Assembly: GCF_008297955.1 (NCBI RefSeq)
Contig: NZ_VTPY01000001.1
Span: 62,001-126,000, forward strand
Length of the DNA: 64,000 nt
Reading direction: 5' to 3'
From: Billgrantia pellis
GTDB taxonomy: Bacteria; Pseudomonadota; Gammaproteobacteria; Pseudomonadales; Halomonadaceae
Positions 9,151-17,838 of the stretch are shown piece by piece. Position 1 is the stretch's first letter, and the number at the start of each line of letters is the position of its first letter. Below the pieces are notes generated by a model. The model saw only the letters and a program-made list of their open reading frames with translations, was not told where the DNA came from and did no database searches. The position numbers and the translations under genes are program-made.

Positions 9151-9837
9151 ATGTATCGCCTCCATATTGCCAACAAGAACTACTCTTCCTGGTCGTTACG
9201 CCCCTGGGTGCTGATGCGCCAGCTGGATATCCCCTTCGAGGAGTGCCTGACCCCCTTCGAGTCCGACTCGAACTGGAGCTCCTTTCGTACTTTCTCCCCC
9301 TCCGGGCTGGTGCCCTGTCTGGAAGATGGCGAGCGCGTCGTATGGGAGTCACTGGCGATCGTCGAATACCTGGCCGAGCGTCACGCCGGCATTTGGCCCA
9401 CCGATGACGAGGCGCGAGCCTGGGCGCGCTGCGCCGGCAGCGAGATGCATGCCGGCTTCTCTCCGCTGCGCAGCCTGTGCCCGATGAACTGTGGGGTCAG
9501 GGTGCGGTTGCACGCGATACCGGACGCCCTGGCGCACAACCTGGCCCGCCTCGACGAACTCTGGCAGCAGGGCCTTGAGCGCTTCGGCGGTCCTTTCCTG
9601 GCGGGGGAGACGTTCACTGCGGTGGACGCCTTCTTCGCCCCGGTGGCGTTCCGCGTGCAGAGCTTCGGGCTCGAACTCGGTGCACCCTCGATAGCATACG
9701 TCGAACGGCTACTGGCGCTACCCGCCATGCAGCAGTGGTGCCAGGCGGCGCTGGACGAACCGTGGCGCGAGGCGGGACACGAGGCCGAAGTGCAGGAGAG
9801 CGGCACCGTCATCGAGGACCTGCGGCGCCTTTCCTGA
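9151..9837 (+). CDS. Glutathione S-transferase family protein
   Basis: A 228-residue cytosolic protein with an N-terminal thioredoxin-like domain (residues 1-80, beginning MYRLHIANKNYSSWSLRP) and an all-helical C-terminal domain. The segment NYSSWSLRPW, with an early Ser pair, is typical of bacterial zeta/maleylacetoacetate-isomerase-like GSTs; VPCLEDGERVVWESLAI corresponds to the glutathione-binding loop. The ATG at 9151 was preferred to upstream starts because the thioredoxin strand begins right there. Substrate unknown. The 3' end faces the oppositely oriented radical SAM gene, 43 bases away. Confidence 0.88.
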   Translation: MYRLHIANKNYSSWSLRPWVLMRQLDIPFEECLTPFESDSNWSSFRTFSPSGLVPCLEDGERVVWESLAIVEYLAERHAGIWPTDDEARAWARCAGSEMHAGFSPLRSLCPMNCGVRVRLHAIPDALAHNLARLDELWQQGLERFGGPFLAGETFTAVDAFFAPVAFRVQSFGLELGAPSIAYVERLLALPAMQQWCQAALDEPWREAGHEAEVQESGTVIEDLRRLS

Positions 9838-9880
9838 CACGCCCTCGGGCTGCTTCCCTTCCGCAGGGACCGCCCCCGGT

Positions 9881-10963
9881 TCAGGCGAACAGGTCGCCCT
9901 GAGCCCGGGGCGGCCGGAACGCCGTGGTGTCGAGCTGGCGCGCTTCGCGCTTTCCCGGGTCGTTGAGCCCCAGGCGCCGGCAGGCCTTGTCGAATCGCTG
10001 GGCGATGAGCTGAGCGAAGATACCCTCGCCGCGCATGCGCTTGCCGAAGTGGCTGTCGTAATCGGCGCCGCTGCGACACTGGCGCACCAGGCTCATTACT
10101 TTGCCGGCCCGCTCCGGGTAGTGTGCCTGCAGCCAATCCTCGAACAGCGGTGCCACCTCGCGTGGCAGGCGCAGCAGCGTCCATCCGGCTGATTCCGCCC
10201 CGGCGTCGCGGGCCGCCTCGAGCAGGCGCTCCAGCTCGTGGTCGGTTAAGCCCGGGATGACCGGCGCGACCATGACACCCACCGGTATACCGGCTTTTTT
10301 CAGCTGCTCGATGGTACGCAGGCGCGCGGCAGGCGAGGCGGTGCGCGGCTCCAGGCTACGCTTGAGCTCGGTATCCAGGCTGGTGAGGCTGATCGATACC
10401 CTGGCCAGGCGTTGTCGGGCCAACTCGGTGAGCAGGTCCAGGTCGCGCAGAATCAGGGCGCTCTTGGTAATGAGGGAAACCGGATGGCGGCACTCGAGCA
10501 GGAAGGCGAGTATCTCTCGGGTGCTGCCGCGCTCCGCTTCCAGCGGCTGGTAGCAGTCGGTGTTGCCGGAAAGCGCGATGGGCCGGCATACGTAGCTGCG
10601 CTTGCAGAACTCCTCGCGTAGCCGATCGACCAGGCCGCTACGGGCGATCAGACGGGTCTCGAAGTCGATGCCCGGCGACAGGTCCCAGTAAGCGTGGCTG
10701 GGCCGTGCATAACAGTAGATGCAGCCATGCTCACAGCCGCGGTAAGGGTTGAGCGAGCGGTCGAAAGCGAGATCGGGCGAGTCGTTCCAGGAGAGTGCAC
10801 TGCGTGCCTGCTCGTCGCTGACGATCGTGGCCAGCCGCGTTGGCATCTCCTCTTGCCACCAGCCATCGTCCTCCGTTTGGCTATGAGTAGGAGCGAAGCG
10901 GTTGTCGGGGTTGTAGGTAGCGCCACGGCCCTTGCGTAGCTGCTTCTGGTCGAATCCAGGCAT
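9881..10963 (-). CDS. PA0069/SplB-like radical SAM protein
   Basis: A 360-residue radical SAM enzyme of the PA0069/Rv2578c group, distantly related to spore photoproduct lyase. The cluster-binding cysteines are C77, C81 and C84 (CEHGCIYC), directly followed by YARPSH. The N-terminal ~60 residues are hydrophilic and family-specific. It should bind a 4Fe-4S cluster and cleave S-adenosylmethionine; the substrate is not known. A LexA box overlaps its promoter (10978-10997), so it is probably DNA-damage inducible. From memory, the P. aeruginosa PA0069 homologue belongs to that organism's LexA regulon. Confidence 0.9.
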   Translation of the reverse strand: MPGFDQKQLRKGRGATYNPDNRFAPTHSQTEDDGWWQEEMPTRLATIVSDEQARSALSWNDSPDLAFDRSLNPYRGCEHGCIYCYARPSHAYWDLSPGIDFETRLIARSGLVDRLREEFCKRSYVCRPIALSGNTDCYQPLEAERGSTREILAFLLECRHPVSLITKSALILRDLDLLTELARQRLARVSISLTSLDTELKRSLEPRTASPAARLRTIEQLKKAGIPVGVMVAPVIPGLTDHELERLLEAARDAGAESAGWTLLRLPREVAPLFEDWLQAHYPERAGKVMSLVRQCRSGADYDSHFGKRMRGEGIFAQLIAQRFDKACRRLGLNDPGKREARQLDTTAFRPPRAQGDLFA

Positions 10964-10977
10964 GGGGCGGGTCCATT

Positions 10978-10997
10978 TGCTGTGCTTTTATACAGTA
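10978..10997 (-). promoter_or_regulatory. LexA (SOS) box overlapping the radical SAM promoter
   Basis: CTGT (10980-10983), eight bases, then ACAG (10992-10995), flanked by TA on the right: a close match to the gammaproteobacterial LexA operator CTGT-N8-ACAG. On the minus strand it overlaps a promoter: TTGGCG at 11022-11017, a 17-base spacer and TATACT at 10999-10994, giving a start about 24 bases before the ATG at 10963. The plus-strand ATPase gene starts 65 bases to the right and could also be affected. Confidence 0.85.
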
Positions 10998-11059
10998 TAT
11001 GGCGTCATCTGCGTATCGCCAATGCTGATTGATTCCTCAATGACGATTACGCTTCAGGC

Positions 11060-13300
11060 ATGACATCAACTTCCCATCGCGACTCTTCGCGCACCGGCGA
11101 GGCGCTCTACTCAGTTCAGGGACTGTGGTGTACCAGCTGCGCACTGGCCGTTGAGGCCCAATTGATGCGGCTGCCCGGGATTGGCGCCGCCAGCGTGCAT
11201 TACCCCAGCGCCACCTTGCTGGTGGAAGGTGAGCCGGAGGCCCTCGACGAGCCCCGACTGGCGGCTGCCGTACGCCGTCTCGGCTATCGCCTCGGGCCGC
11301 CCGAGGCGGTAGCCGATGCCGAAGCGCGGCTCGACGCCGAAAGTCGCTATCTCACCCTGCGGCTGCTGACGGCCGTCGCCTTCGGCATGTGGGCCATGAT
11401 CGCCTCGCTGCTGATCTACGCGGGCGCCATGCCCAGCCCCCGCCTCGATCTGGTCATGGCCTGGGTGTCAGGGGCCTTTGCCCTGCCTGTGGTCAGCTAC
11501 GTGGCGTTGCCGTTTTACCGTGCGGGTTGGCGTACGCTGCGGGCATGGCGGCCGGGTATGGACGCCCTGGTGTCGCTGGGGGCCCTAACGGCCGTAGGCG
11601 TGTCGCTGTGGCTGCTCGCGCTGGGTTCGCCGGAAGTCTATTTCGATACAGCGGTCATGCTGGTCTCGCTGCTGTTGGTCGGCCGACTTGTGGAAACCTT
11701 GTGTCGACATCGGGGGCTGCGCGCGCTGAAGGCGCTGCACGAGCCACCCGCCGAAGTTCAGCGCTGGGAACAGGGGGGGTGGCGCACGTGCCCCCTGGAG
11801 GTGGTGGCGGTGGGTGACCGGGTGCGCGTCGAGGGCGGTGAAGCGCTGCCGCTGGATGGCACCCTGTGCGACGACGAAGCCCTGCTCGACCTTTCGCCGC
11901 TGACCGGAGAGAGCGCACCGCGCCGTTGCTTGCCGGGCGACCCCGTAGCGGCGGGTTGCCGCAACCGTGGTGCGGCGCTAATCCTGGAGGTCACTGCGGC
12001 TGCTGGCGAATGCCGCCTGGACCGTCTGCGCGAGCAGATGTGGTGGCAGCAGGCCCGCAAGGGCGAATTGCAGCGCCTGGCCGACCGCTTCGCCGGCTGG
12101 CTCAGCCCCGTGGCCGTGGTGCTGGCACTGTTGACTCTTGCCGCGACCTGGCTGGTTGGAATGCCGGCTGAAGAAGCGTGGGTGAGGGCGCTGTCAGTGC
12201 TGGTGGTGGCCTGTCCCTGTGCCGTGGGCCTGGCGATTCCCCTGGCGAGCCTGGCGGGAAGCGGGCAGGGGCTGGAGCGTGGCGTGATCGTTCGCGACCC
12301 GAGCGTCTTCGAGGCGCTGGCGGGAATTCGCAGTGCGGCGTTCGACAAGACCGGTACCCTGACCCGCGGTGAGCCGGAGGTGCATGCCGTGCAATCCGTC
12401 ACCGGCTTCGGCGAAGCGGATACCCTGGCACTGGTGGCGAGTGCCGCTCAGGGTAGCGACCATCCTCTGGCGCGGGCCGTGCTCAGGTATGCCAGGAACG
12501 CTGGCCAGCACAAGGCCCCGGAGGTGATCGATAGCGAGGAGTTCGGCGGGCGTGGACGGCGTGTGCGCCTGGCAGACGGTCGCCGGCTGCTGCTGGGTAG
12601 CCGCGCCTGGCTGGGCGAGCAGGGCATCGACGTCGATGGCCAGGAAGATTCGGCCGAAAGTGAAGTCCTGCTGGCCTGCGACGGGAGCTGGATCGGGCAT
12701 TTCCGCCTGAGCGAGGCGGCACTGCCCGGCACCGCCGCGATCCTGGCCAGGCTGCGCCGGCAGGGGCTCGTGCTGGCCCTGATCAGTGGCGACAGGGCCC
12801 GGGCGGTGCGTCGGCTGGGTGAGGCGGTCGGGCTACGCCCCGCAGAGTGCTACGCCGGACGCAGCCCGGAGGCCAAGGCACAGCTGCTCGCGGCCATGCC
12901 GCAGCCATCGCTCTACGTCGGCGATGGGCTCAACGACATGTTGGGGCTGGCGACCGCCAGCGTGGGCGTGGCACCGCTGGGTGCCAGTTCGACGGTACAG
13001 GAGGGAGCCAGCGTGGCGCTGATGAGGCCGGGTGTGTCGGGTGTCGAGAACGCTCTGGACCTGGCAAGGCGTACCCGTCGCGTAATGCGTCAGAACCTGC
13101 TGCTCTCTGGAATTTACAACCTGCTGGCGCTGGGCCTGGCGGTGGCCATGCCGATTCCCCCCCTGGTGGCGGTATTGGCAATGGCAGCCAGTTCGTTCAG
13201 CGTGGTGGCGAATTCGGCACGGCTGGCGTGGGGCAAAGACGAAACGCGTGAGGCTCGCGAGGACGGCCAACTGACGGAGGCACTCGGAACGACGCCGTGA
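11060..13300 (+). CDS. Copper-type P1B ATPase, CcoI/FixI-like
   Basis: A 746-residue heavy-metal transporting P-type ATPase. An N-terminal HMA domain has CTSC at residues 24-27; the membrane metal site is CPC at residues 385-387; the phosphorylated aspartate is in DKTGT at about residue 429; TGES and GDGLND are present. It lacks the cytoplasmic Cys-rich extension seen in many FixI proteins. CPC with a single HMA domain suits Cu(I) export, and the overall layout resembles CcoI/FixI, which feeds copper to cbb3 oxidase assembly, but no cco genes are nearby. Function as an assembly or detoxification pump is therefore undecided. Confidence 0.85.
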   Translation: MTSTSHRDSSRTGEALYSVQGLWCTSCALAVEAQLMRLPGIGAASVHYPSATLLVEGEPEALDEPRLAAAVRRLGYRLGPPEAVADAEARLDAESRYLTLRLLTAVAFGMWAMIASLLIYAGAMPSPRLDLVMAWVSGAFALPVVSYVALPFYRAGWRTLRAWRPGMDALVSLGALTAVGVSLWLLALGSPEVYFDTAVMLVSLLLVGRLVETLCRHRGLRALKALHEPPAEVQRWEQGGWRTCPLEVVAVGDRVRVEGGEALPLDGTLCDDEALLDLSPLTGESAPRRCLPGDPVAAGCRNRGAALILEVTAAAGECRLDRLREQMWWQQARKGELQRLADRFAGWLSPVAVVLALLTLAATWLVGMPAEEAWVRALSVLVVACPCAVGLAIPLASLAGSGQGLERGVIVRDPSVFEALAGIRSAAFDKTGTLTRGEPEVHAVQSVTGFGEADTLALVASAAQGSDHPLARAVLRYARNAGQHKAPEVIDSEEFGGRGRRVRLADGRRLLLGSRAWLGEQGIDVDGQEDSAESEVLLACDGSWIGHFRLSEAALPGTAAILARLRRQGLVLALISGDRARAVRRLGEAVGLRPAECYAGRSPEAKAQLLAAMPQPSLYVGDGLNDMLGLATASVGVAPLGASSTVQEGASVALMRPGVSGVENALDLARRTRRVMRQNLLLSGIYNLLALGLAVAMPIPPLVAVLAMAASSFSVVANSARLAWGKDETREAREDGQLTEALGTTP

Positions 13301-13357
13301 CAGACGGGGCCAGACTGCTAAGATGGCGGCTGCCCCACGCCCTATCAGGATACGCTC

Positions 13358-14413
13358 ATGCTTGACGATACCCTGGCCGCCATCGTACCGGTCGATGACG
13401 CTCTCGCTACCGCCGTGCAGGCACGCCTCGACAACCTCACCAAGCCCCCCGGCAGTCTGGGGCGTCTCGAGGCACTGGCCAAGTCGTTGGCCGGCATGAG
13501 CGGCAGCGTTGGGCCGGCGGTGAGCCCGCCCGGGGTGATCGTCTTCGCCGCCGACCATGGCGTGGCCGAAGAGGGCGTGTCGGCCTTTCCCCAGGAGGTT
13601 ACTGCGCAGATGGTGGCCAATTTCGCCGCCGGCGGTGCCGCCATCAATGTCTTTGCCCGCCAGATCGGCGCGTGGCTCGAGGTCGTCGACGTGGGCGTGA
13701 AGAGCGCTGTCGCGGGCGACGGTGTGGTCATCGACAAGGTGCGCCCCGGCACCGCCAACTTCGCCCGCGAGGACGCCATGCGCCTGGCCGAGGCCGAACG
13801 CGCCATCGAGGTAGGCATACGCGCCGTTGCACGCAGCCACGCTGCCGGCTGCCGCTGTCTGATCGTCGGCGAGATGGGCATCGCCAACACCACCCCCAGC
13901 AGCGCCTTGCTGGCGGCGCTGAGCGGGCAGCCGGCGAGTCGCCTGGTGGGCCAGGGCACGGGTATCGCCCCCGAGCGGCTGGCCCACAAGGCCGAGGTGA
14001 TCGAAGGTGCATTGGCGGCCCGCGGCGTGGATCCTTCTCGGCCGCTCGAACTGTTGGCCAAGCTCGGCGGGCTGGAGATTGCCGCCATGGTCGGTGCCTA
14101 CCTGAGTGCGGCGGCCCGGCGCATGCCGATCCTGGTCGATGGCTTCATTGCCACCGTGGCGGCGCTGGTGGCCTGCCGGCTTGCGCCCGCGTTGCGCGGC
14201 TACCTGATCTTCGGCCATCGCTCCTGTGAGCCCGGGCACGACGTAGCGCTCGAGCTGCTCGATGCCGAGCCGCTGCTCGATTTGCAACTGCGGCTAGGTG
14301 AGGGGACCGGGGCCGCTCTGGCGTTTCCGCTGCTGGAGGCGGCATGCCGCATGCTGAGCGAAATGGCCACCTTCGATTCGGCCGGCGTGGCCCCCGGTGG
14401 TAAGGCTGAATGA
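13358..14413 (+). CDS. cobT: Nicotinate-nucleotide-DMB phosphoribosyltransferase
   Basis: A 351-residue cytosolic enzyme that makes alpha-ribazole phosphate from 5,6-dimethylbenzimidazole and nicotinate mononucleotide, the lower-ligand branch of cobalamin assembly. Conserved segments are LTKPPGSLGRLE near residue 28, FAADHGVAEEGVSA near residue 64, GEMGIANTTPSSA near residue 171 and the C-terminal catalytic region around GHRSCEPGHD. It opens the cobalamin cluster and overlaps cbiB by four bases (ATGA), so the genes are translationally coupled. Confidence 0.95.
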   Translation: MLDDTLAAIVPVDDALATAVQARLDNLTKPPGSLGRLEALAKSLAGMSGSVGPAVSPPGVIVFAADHGVAEEGVSAFPQEVTAQMVANFAAGGAAINVFARQIGAWLEVVDVGVKSAVAGDGVVIDKVRPGTANFAREDAMRLAEAERAIEVGIRAVARSHAAGCRCLIVGEMGIANTTPSSALLAALSGQPASRLVGQGTGIAPERLAHKAEVIEGALAARGVDPSRPLELLAKLGGLEIAAMVGAYLSAAARRMPILVDGFIATVAALVACRLAPALRGYLIFGHRSCEPGHDVALELLDAEPLLDLQLRLGEGTGAALAFPLLEAACRMLSEMATFDSAGVAPGGKAE

Positions 14414-15390
14414 GCGTCGAGCCCCTGAGCCCCCTGCTTGCTGGGCTGCTTTTCGCCGCCATCCTGCTGGATCTGCTCATCGGCGACCCGCACTGGCTTC
14501 CGCACCCGGTGGTCGCCATGGGGCGGTTGATCGGCGCGCTGGAATGCCGCTGGAACCGAGGCTCGCCGCGCGCCCGGCGGCTCAAGGGGTTCCTGTTGAC
14601 TGGCTGCGTGGTGACGGTGGTTTTCTCGGCAACCTGGGCACTGTTGGCATTGCTCGCCTGGTGGCATCCTTGGTTGGGCCTCGTGGGCGAGCTGCTGCTG
14701 CTGGCCAGCGCTCTTGCCATCAGCGGGCTGCGGGATGCCGCGCTGGCCGTGGCAAAACCCTTGGCACAGGGTGATCTCGACGCGGCACGCCGGGCCGTTG
14801 CGATGATCGTGGGTCGCGACACCGACACCCTCGATGAGGCCGGCGTTACCCGCGCCACGGTGGAGACCGTGGCCGAAAATACAGTCGACGGCATCACCGC
14901 GCCGCTGTTCTGGGCGCTGCTCGGCGGGGCGCCGCTGGCATTGGCCTATAAGGCGGCGAATACCCTCGATTCCATGGTCGGTCATCGCAGCGAGCGCTAT
15001 GCCGACTTCGGCTACGCCTCGGCCAAGTTCGACGACCTGGTCAACTGGGTGCCGGCGCGCTTGACTGCGCTGACCATGTGGCTGGCTGCCCTGGCATTGC
15101 CGGCGGCGCGCACCCGGGGTGCTCCGACCGGTACCTGGCACGATGCGCCGTGCCACCCCAGCCCCAACGCCGGCTGGCCCGAGGCGATGATGGCGCACCT
15201 GCTCGGCGTGCAGCTCGGCGGCGACAATCATTACGCTGGGCAGGTATCGGAGCGGGCGCGGATGGGCGAGCCTCGCGAGCCGCTACGAGTCGTCCATATC
15301 CAGCGTGCCGTGAGCCATATGCACGGCGCCTGGAGTGTCTTTTTCCTGCTGATGGCGGGGCTCACTCTGGCGTGGAGAGCCTGGGTATGA
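14410..15390 (+). CDS. cbiB: Adenosylcobinamide-phosphate synthase
   Basis: A 326-residue inner-membrane protein that attaches (R)-1-amino-2-propanol phosphate to adenosylcobyric acid. Signature segments are LLIGDPHWLPHPVVAMG near residue 18, ETVAENTVDGITAPLFWALLGG near residue 155 and KAANTLDSMVGH. Several hydrophobic helices are visible. The symbol cobD is used for this enzyme in Pseudomonas naming; cbiB is used here to keep it apart from the decarboxylase. It overlaps cobT and the decarboxylase gene by four bases each. Confidence 0.94.
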   Translation: MSVEPLSPLLAGLLFAAILLDLLIGDPHWLPHPVVAMGRLIGALECRWNRGSPRARRLKGFLLTGCVVTVVFSATWALLALLAWWHPWLGLVGELLLLASALAISGLRDAALAVAKPLAQGDLDAARRAVAMIVGRDTDTLDEAGVTRATVETVAENTVDGITAPLFWALLGGAPLALAYKAANTLDSMVGHRSERYADFGYASAKFDDLVNWVPARLTALTMWLAALALPAARTRGAPTGTWHDAPCHPSPNAGWPEAMMAHLLGVQLGGDNHYAGQVSERARMGEPREPLRVVHIQRAVSHMHGAWSVFFLLMAGLTLAWRAWV

Positions 15391-16541
15391 ACGATGCGAT
15401 GCGCCGTACCGTAAGCCGTACTATGAGCAGGACCATGAGCGATGCGAACGAGAACCTGAGCGACTGGCCGAGCCACGGCGGCCGCCCGGAGCAGCTATTG
15501 CCGCGCTTTGGCCTGGCGGCCAAGCGTTGCGTCATCGACTTCAGCGCCAATCTCAACCCGCTGGGGCCGCCCTCGTGGCTGCCGGAGCGCCTCGCCGCCA
15601 GCCTGGCGGAACTCGCCGTCTATCCCGACCCGGACTACACGGCTGCCAGGCAGGCCATTGCCCGAACCGAAGGGCTCGCTCCCGGGCAGATACGGCTGAC
15701 CAACGGCGGGGCCGAGGCGATCTTCCTGGCAGCGGCGCTGCTGGCCAAGCGCGGCGCATGCAGGGCCGTCGTCGTTCAGCCGACCTTCTGCGAATACGAG
15801 CGAGCCTGCCGCCACTACGGCATCGCCGTACGGCATCTTGGGCTGGAGGGGGAGAGCTTCGAGTTGAACGGGTCGCGTGCCCTCGATGCCATGCGTGAGG
15901 CCGATGCGGTGTTCCTGTGTCGGCCCAACAACCCGACGGGTACGCTCATCGCGTTCGATCTGATCGAGCGCATGCTGGCGGTGGGGCAGCGGCGCGGCAC
16001 TACCCTGGTGGTGGACGAGGCCTTCATCGATTTCGTCACCCCCGACGAGCGGCTGACGCCGCTGTTGGCCCGCTACGCCAACCTGCTGCTACTGCGCTCG
16101 ATGACCAAGCTCTACGCCATACCCGGCCTGCGGCTCGGCTACGTGATGGGTGAGGGCTCTGTGGTCGAGCAAATCGCTAGGCTTCAGCTGCCGTGGAGCG
16201 TCAACGCCCCGGCGGCGGCGCTGGCCGAGCCATTGCTCGAGGATAGCGACTACCTGCAGCGCACCCAGGGCTGGCTCGCTGCCGAGCGTCCCTGGCTGCA
16301 GGGCGAACTCGAGTCGCAGGGCCTACGAGTCGTGCCTTCGCGGGCCAATTTCCTGCTGTTCCAGGATCGCCGGAGCGGGACGATGCCGGCGCTGCTGGAG
16401 CATCTGGCTCGCTGTGGCATCCTGGCGCGCCATACCCACGGCTTCATGGGCCTCGATGGCGCCTGGCTGCGGGTGGCGGTGCGTTCACGTCAGGAAAATG
16501 CCGAACTGATCGAGGCCGTGGTCCGTTGGAGAACGCCGTGA
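15387..16541 (+). CDS. cobD: Threonine-phosphate decarboxylase
   Basis: A PLP-dependent class I/II aminotransferase-fold enzyme (384 residues from the first ATG) that decarboxylates L-threonine-O-3-phosphate to the aminopropanol phosphate used by CbiB. Seen: DFSANLNPLGPP near residue 50, FLCRPNNPTGT, VVDEAFIDF, and the PLP lysine in SMTKLYAIPGLRLGY. The start at 15387 overlaps the cbiB stop (ATGA); the first 17 residues include three R-T-V/M-S repeats, and alternative ATGs exist at 15399, 15423 and 15435. Homologues usually begin near the HGG motif, so 15435 may be the real start. Confidence 0.92.
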   Translation: MNDAMRRTVSRTMSRTMSDANENLSDWPSHGGRPEQLLPRFGLAAKRCVIDFSANLNPLGPPSWLPERLAASLAELAVYPDPDYTAARQAIARTEGLAPGQIRLTNGGAEAIFLAAALLAKRGACRAVVVQPTFCEYERACRHYGIAVRHLGLEGESFELNGSRALDAMREADAVFLCRPNNPTGTLIAFDLIERMLAVGQRRGTTLVVDEAFIDFVTPDERLTPLLARYANLLLLRSMTKLYAIPGLRLGYVMGEGSVVEQIARLQLPWSVNAPAAALAEPLLEDSDYLQRTQGWLAAERPWLQGELESQGLRVVPSRANFLLFQDRRSGTMPALLEHLARCGILARHTHGFMGLDGAWLRVAVRSRQENAELIEAVVRWRTP

Positions 16542-17086
16542 TCGCCTTCGTCAGCGGCGGGGCGCGTTCCGGCAAGAGTACCCATGCCGAGGCCTTGGCG
16601 CGGCGCTGGCAGACCGAGCGGGGTGGAGCACGCTATTACTTGGCAACAGCAAGGGGCGGCGATGACGCGGAAATGCAGGCTCGCATCGAGCGGCACCGAC
16701 GCTCTCGCGGTGAGGGTTGGATTACGCTCGAGGAGCCGTTCGATTTGCTGGCCGCCCTCGACCGTGTAGCGCCTGGCAGCACGCTGCTGCTCGATTGCCT
16801 GACGCTGTGGGCCAGCCAACTGCTGTATGCCAGCCCGCTCAGTGAAGCGCAGGGCATCGCCATGGTCGAACGGATGCTGAGCGAGGCCAGGCGGCGCGAT
16901 GTCGCGCTGGTGATCGTCTCCAACGACGTCAATGAAGGCATGCCCCCCGAGGATGCCGAAGTGTGGCGCTATCTTGCCTTCCTGCAGCGAGTCCATCGCC
17001 TGGTGGCGCATGAAGCGGACGAAGTGGTGCAGGTCGTGGCCGGCCTGCCGCAGGTATGGAAAGGTCGGGGAGGGGAGGGGGCATGA
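16538..17086 (+). CDS. cobU: Adenosylcobinamide kinase/guanylyltransferase
   Basis: A 182-residue bifunctional enzyme that phosphorylates adenosylcobinamide and converts it to adenosylcobinamide-GDP. The Walker A motif GGARSGKST begins near residue 7; the guanylylated histidine region is RIERHRRSRGEGWITLE; LLDCLTLWASQL and SNDVNEGMPPED follow. The GTG at 16538 overlaps the preceding stop as GTGA; an in-frame TTG at 16526 is less likely. The second family motif reads NEGMPPEDAE rather than the usual NEVGxGIVPxN, a modest deviation. Overlaps cobS by four bases. Confidence 0.92.
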   Translation: MIAFVSGGARSGKSTHAEALARRWQTERGGARYYLATARGGDDAEMQARIERHRRSRGEGWITLEEPFDLLAALDRVAPGSTLLLDCLTLWASQLLYASPLSEAQGIAMVERMLSEARRRDVALVIVSNDVNEGMPPEDAEVWRYLAFLQRVHRLVAHEADEVVQVVAGLPQVWKGRGGEGA

Positions 17087-17838
17087 GAGATGCCGTCTAC
17101 GGTCTGGCGTTGGCGCTGCAATTCCTGACCCGTTTGCCGCTGCCGCTCGCCTGCCCCTGGACGCCGGCCACCCGGCGTTGGGCGATACGCTGCTATCCGC
17201 TGGTGGGCATGCTGCTCGGTGGCCTGCTAGCCGCTGTGGCCGCGTTGCTCGAAGGCACTCTGCCTGCACCGTTGCTGGCGCTGATACTGCTCACGCTGTG
17301 GGTGGCACTCTCCGGGGGGCTGCACCTGGACGGCCTGATGGACGTGGCCGATGCCCTGGGCAGCAACGCGCCGCTGGAGACGCGCTGGGAGATCATGAAG
17401 GACCCCCACGTGGGCAGCTTCGGCATCCTGGCGCTGTTTTTCCTGCTGCTGTGGAAGGCCGCGCTGCTGTTCACTTTGCTGGAAGCCGGGGTGAGCTTGG
17501 TCATGTTGGTGGCGGTGCTCGCCTTGGGGCGTCTGGCAGCGGTCACGCTGCTGGTGCTGGCGCCGGCGGCCCACGCGGAAGGCATGGCGGCGAGCTGGAA
17601 GCGCGATCTCGCATCGCTCGATCTCTGGCTTGCGGCACTGCCGCTGCTGCCGCTGGCCGCGCTGGTGCCGGGCGGAGTGTGGCTGTGCCTTGCCCTGGCG
17701 CCGTTTCTTGCGCTCTATGCTTGGGGCATGCTGCGCGCCTTCAAGGGCATCAACGGCGATATCGTCGGAACCGCAATCGAGGGAGGAGAGCTATGGCTGC
17801 TGGTCGCCTGGAGCTGGTGGTGGTTCGTCATGGGCTGA
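17083..17838 (+). CDS. cobS: Adenosylcobinamide-GDP ribazoletransferase
   Basis: A 251-residue inner-membrane cobalamin synthase that joins adenosylcobinamide-GDP and alpha-ribazole (phosphate). Conserved: ALQFLTRLPLP at residue 8, the catalytic-site GGLHLDGLMDVADALGS near residue 80, and MKDPHVGSFGILAL. Six or more hydrophobic helices. The start at 17083 has a G-rich purine tract (GGGGAGGGGG) just upstream and overlaps the cobU stop as ATGA. Its last 46 bases overlap cobC in another frame. Confidence 0.94.
   Translation: MRDAVYGLALALQFLTRLPLPLACPWTPATRRWAIRCYPLVGMLLGGLLAAVAALLEGTLPAPLLALILLTLWVALSGGLHLDGLMDVADALGSNAPLETRWEIMKDPHVGSFGILALFFLLLWKAALLFTLLEAGVSLVMLVAVLALGRLAAVTLLVLAPAAHAEGMAASWKRDLASLDLWLAALPLLPLAALVPGGVWLCLALAPFLALYAWGMLRAFKGINGDIVGTAIEGGELWLLVAWSWWWFVMG

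Noticed and set aside
12833..14287. A 484-codon open frame on the minus strand
   Set aside because: Antisense to the P-type ATPase end and cobT, both of which have strong motifs; GC-rich codons leave long chance frames.
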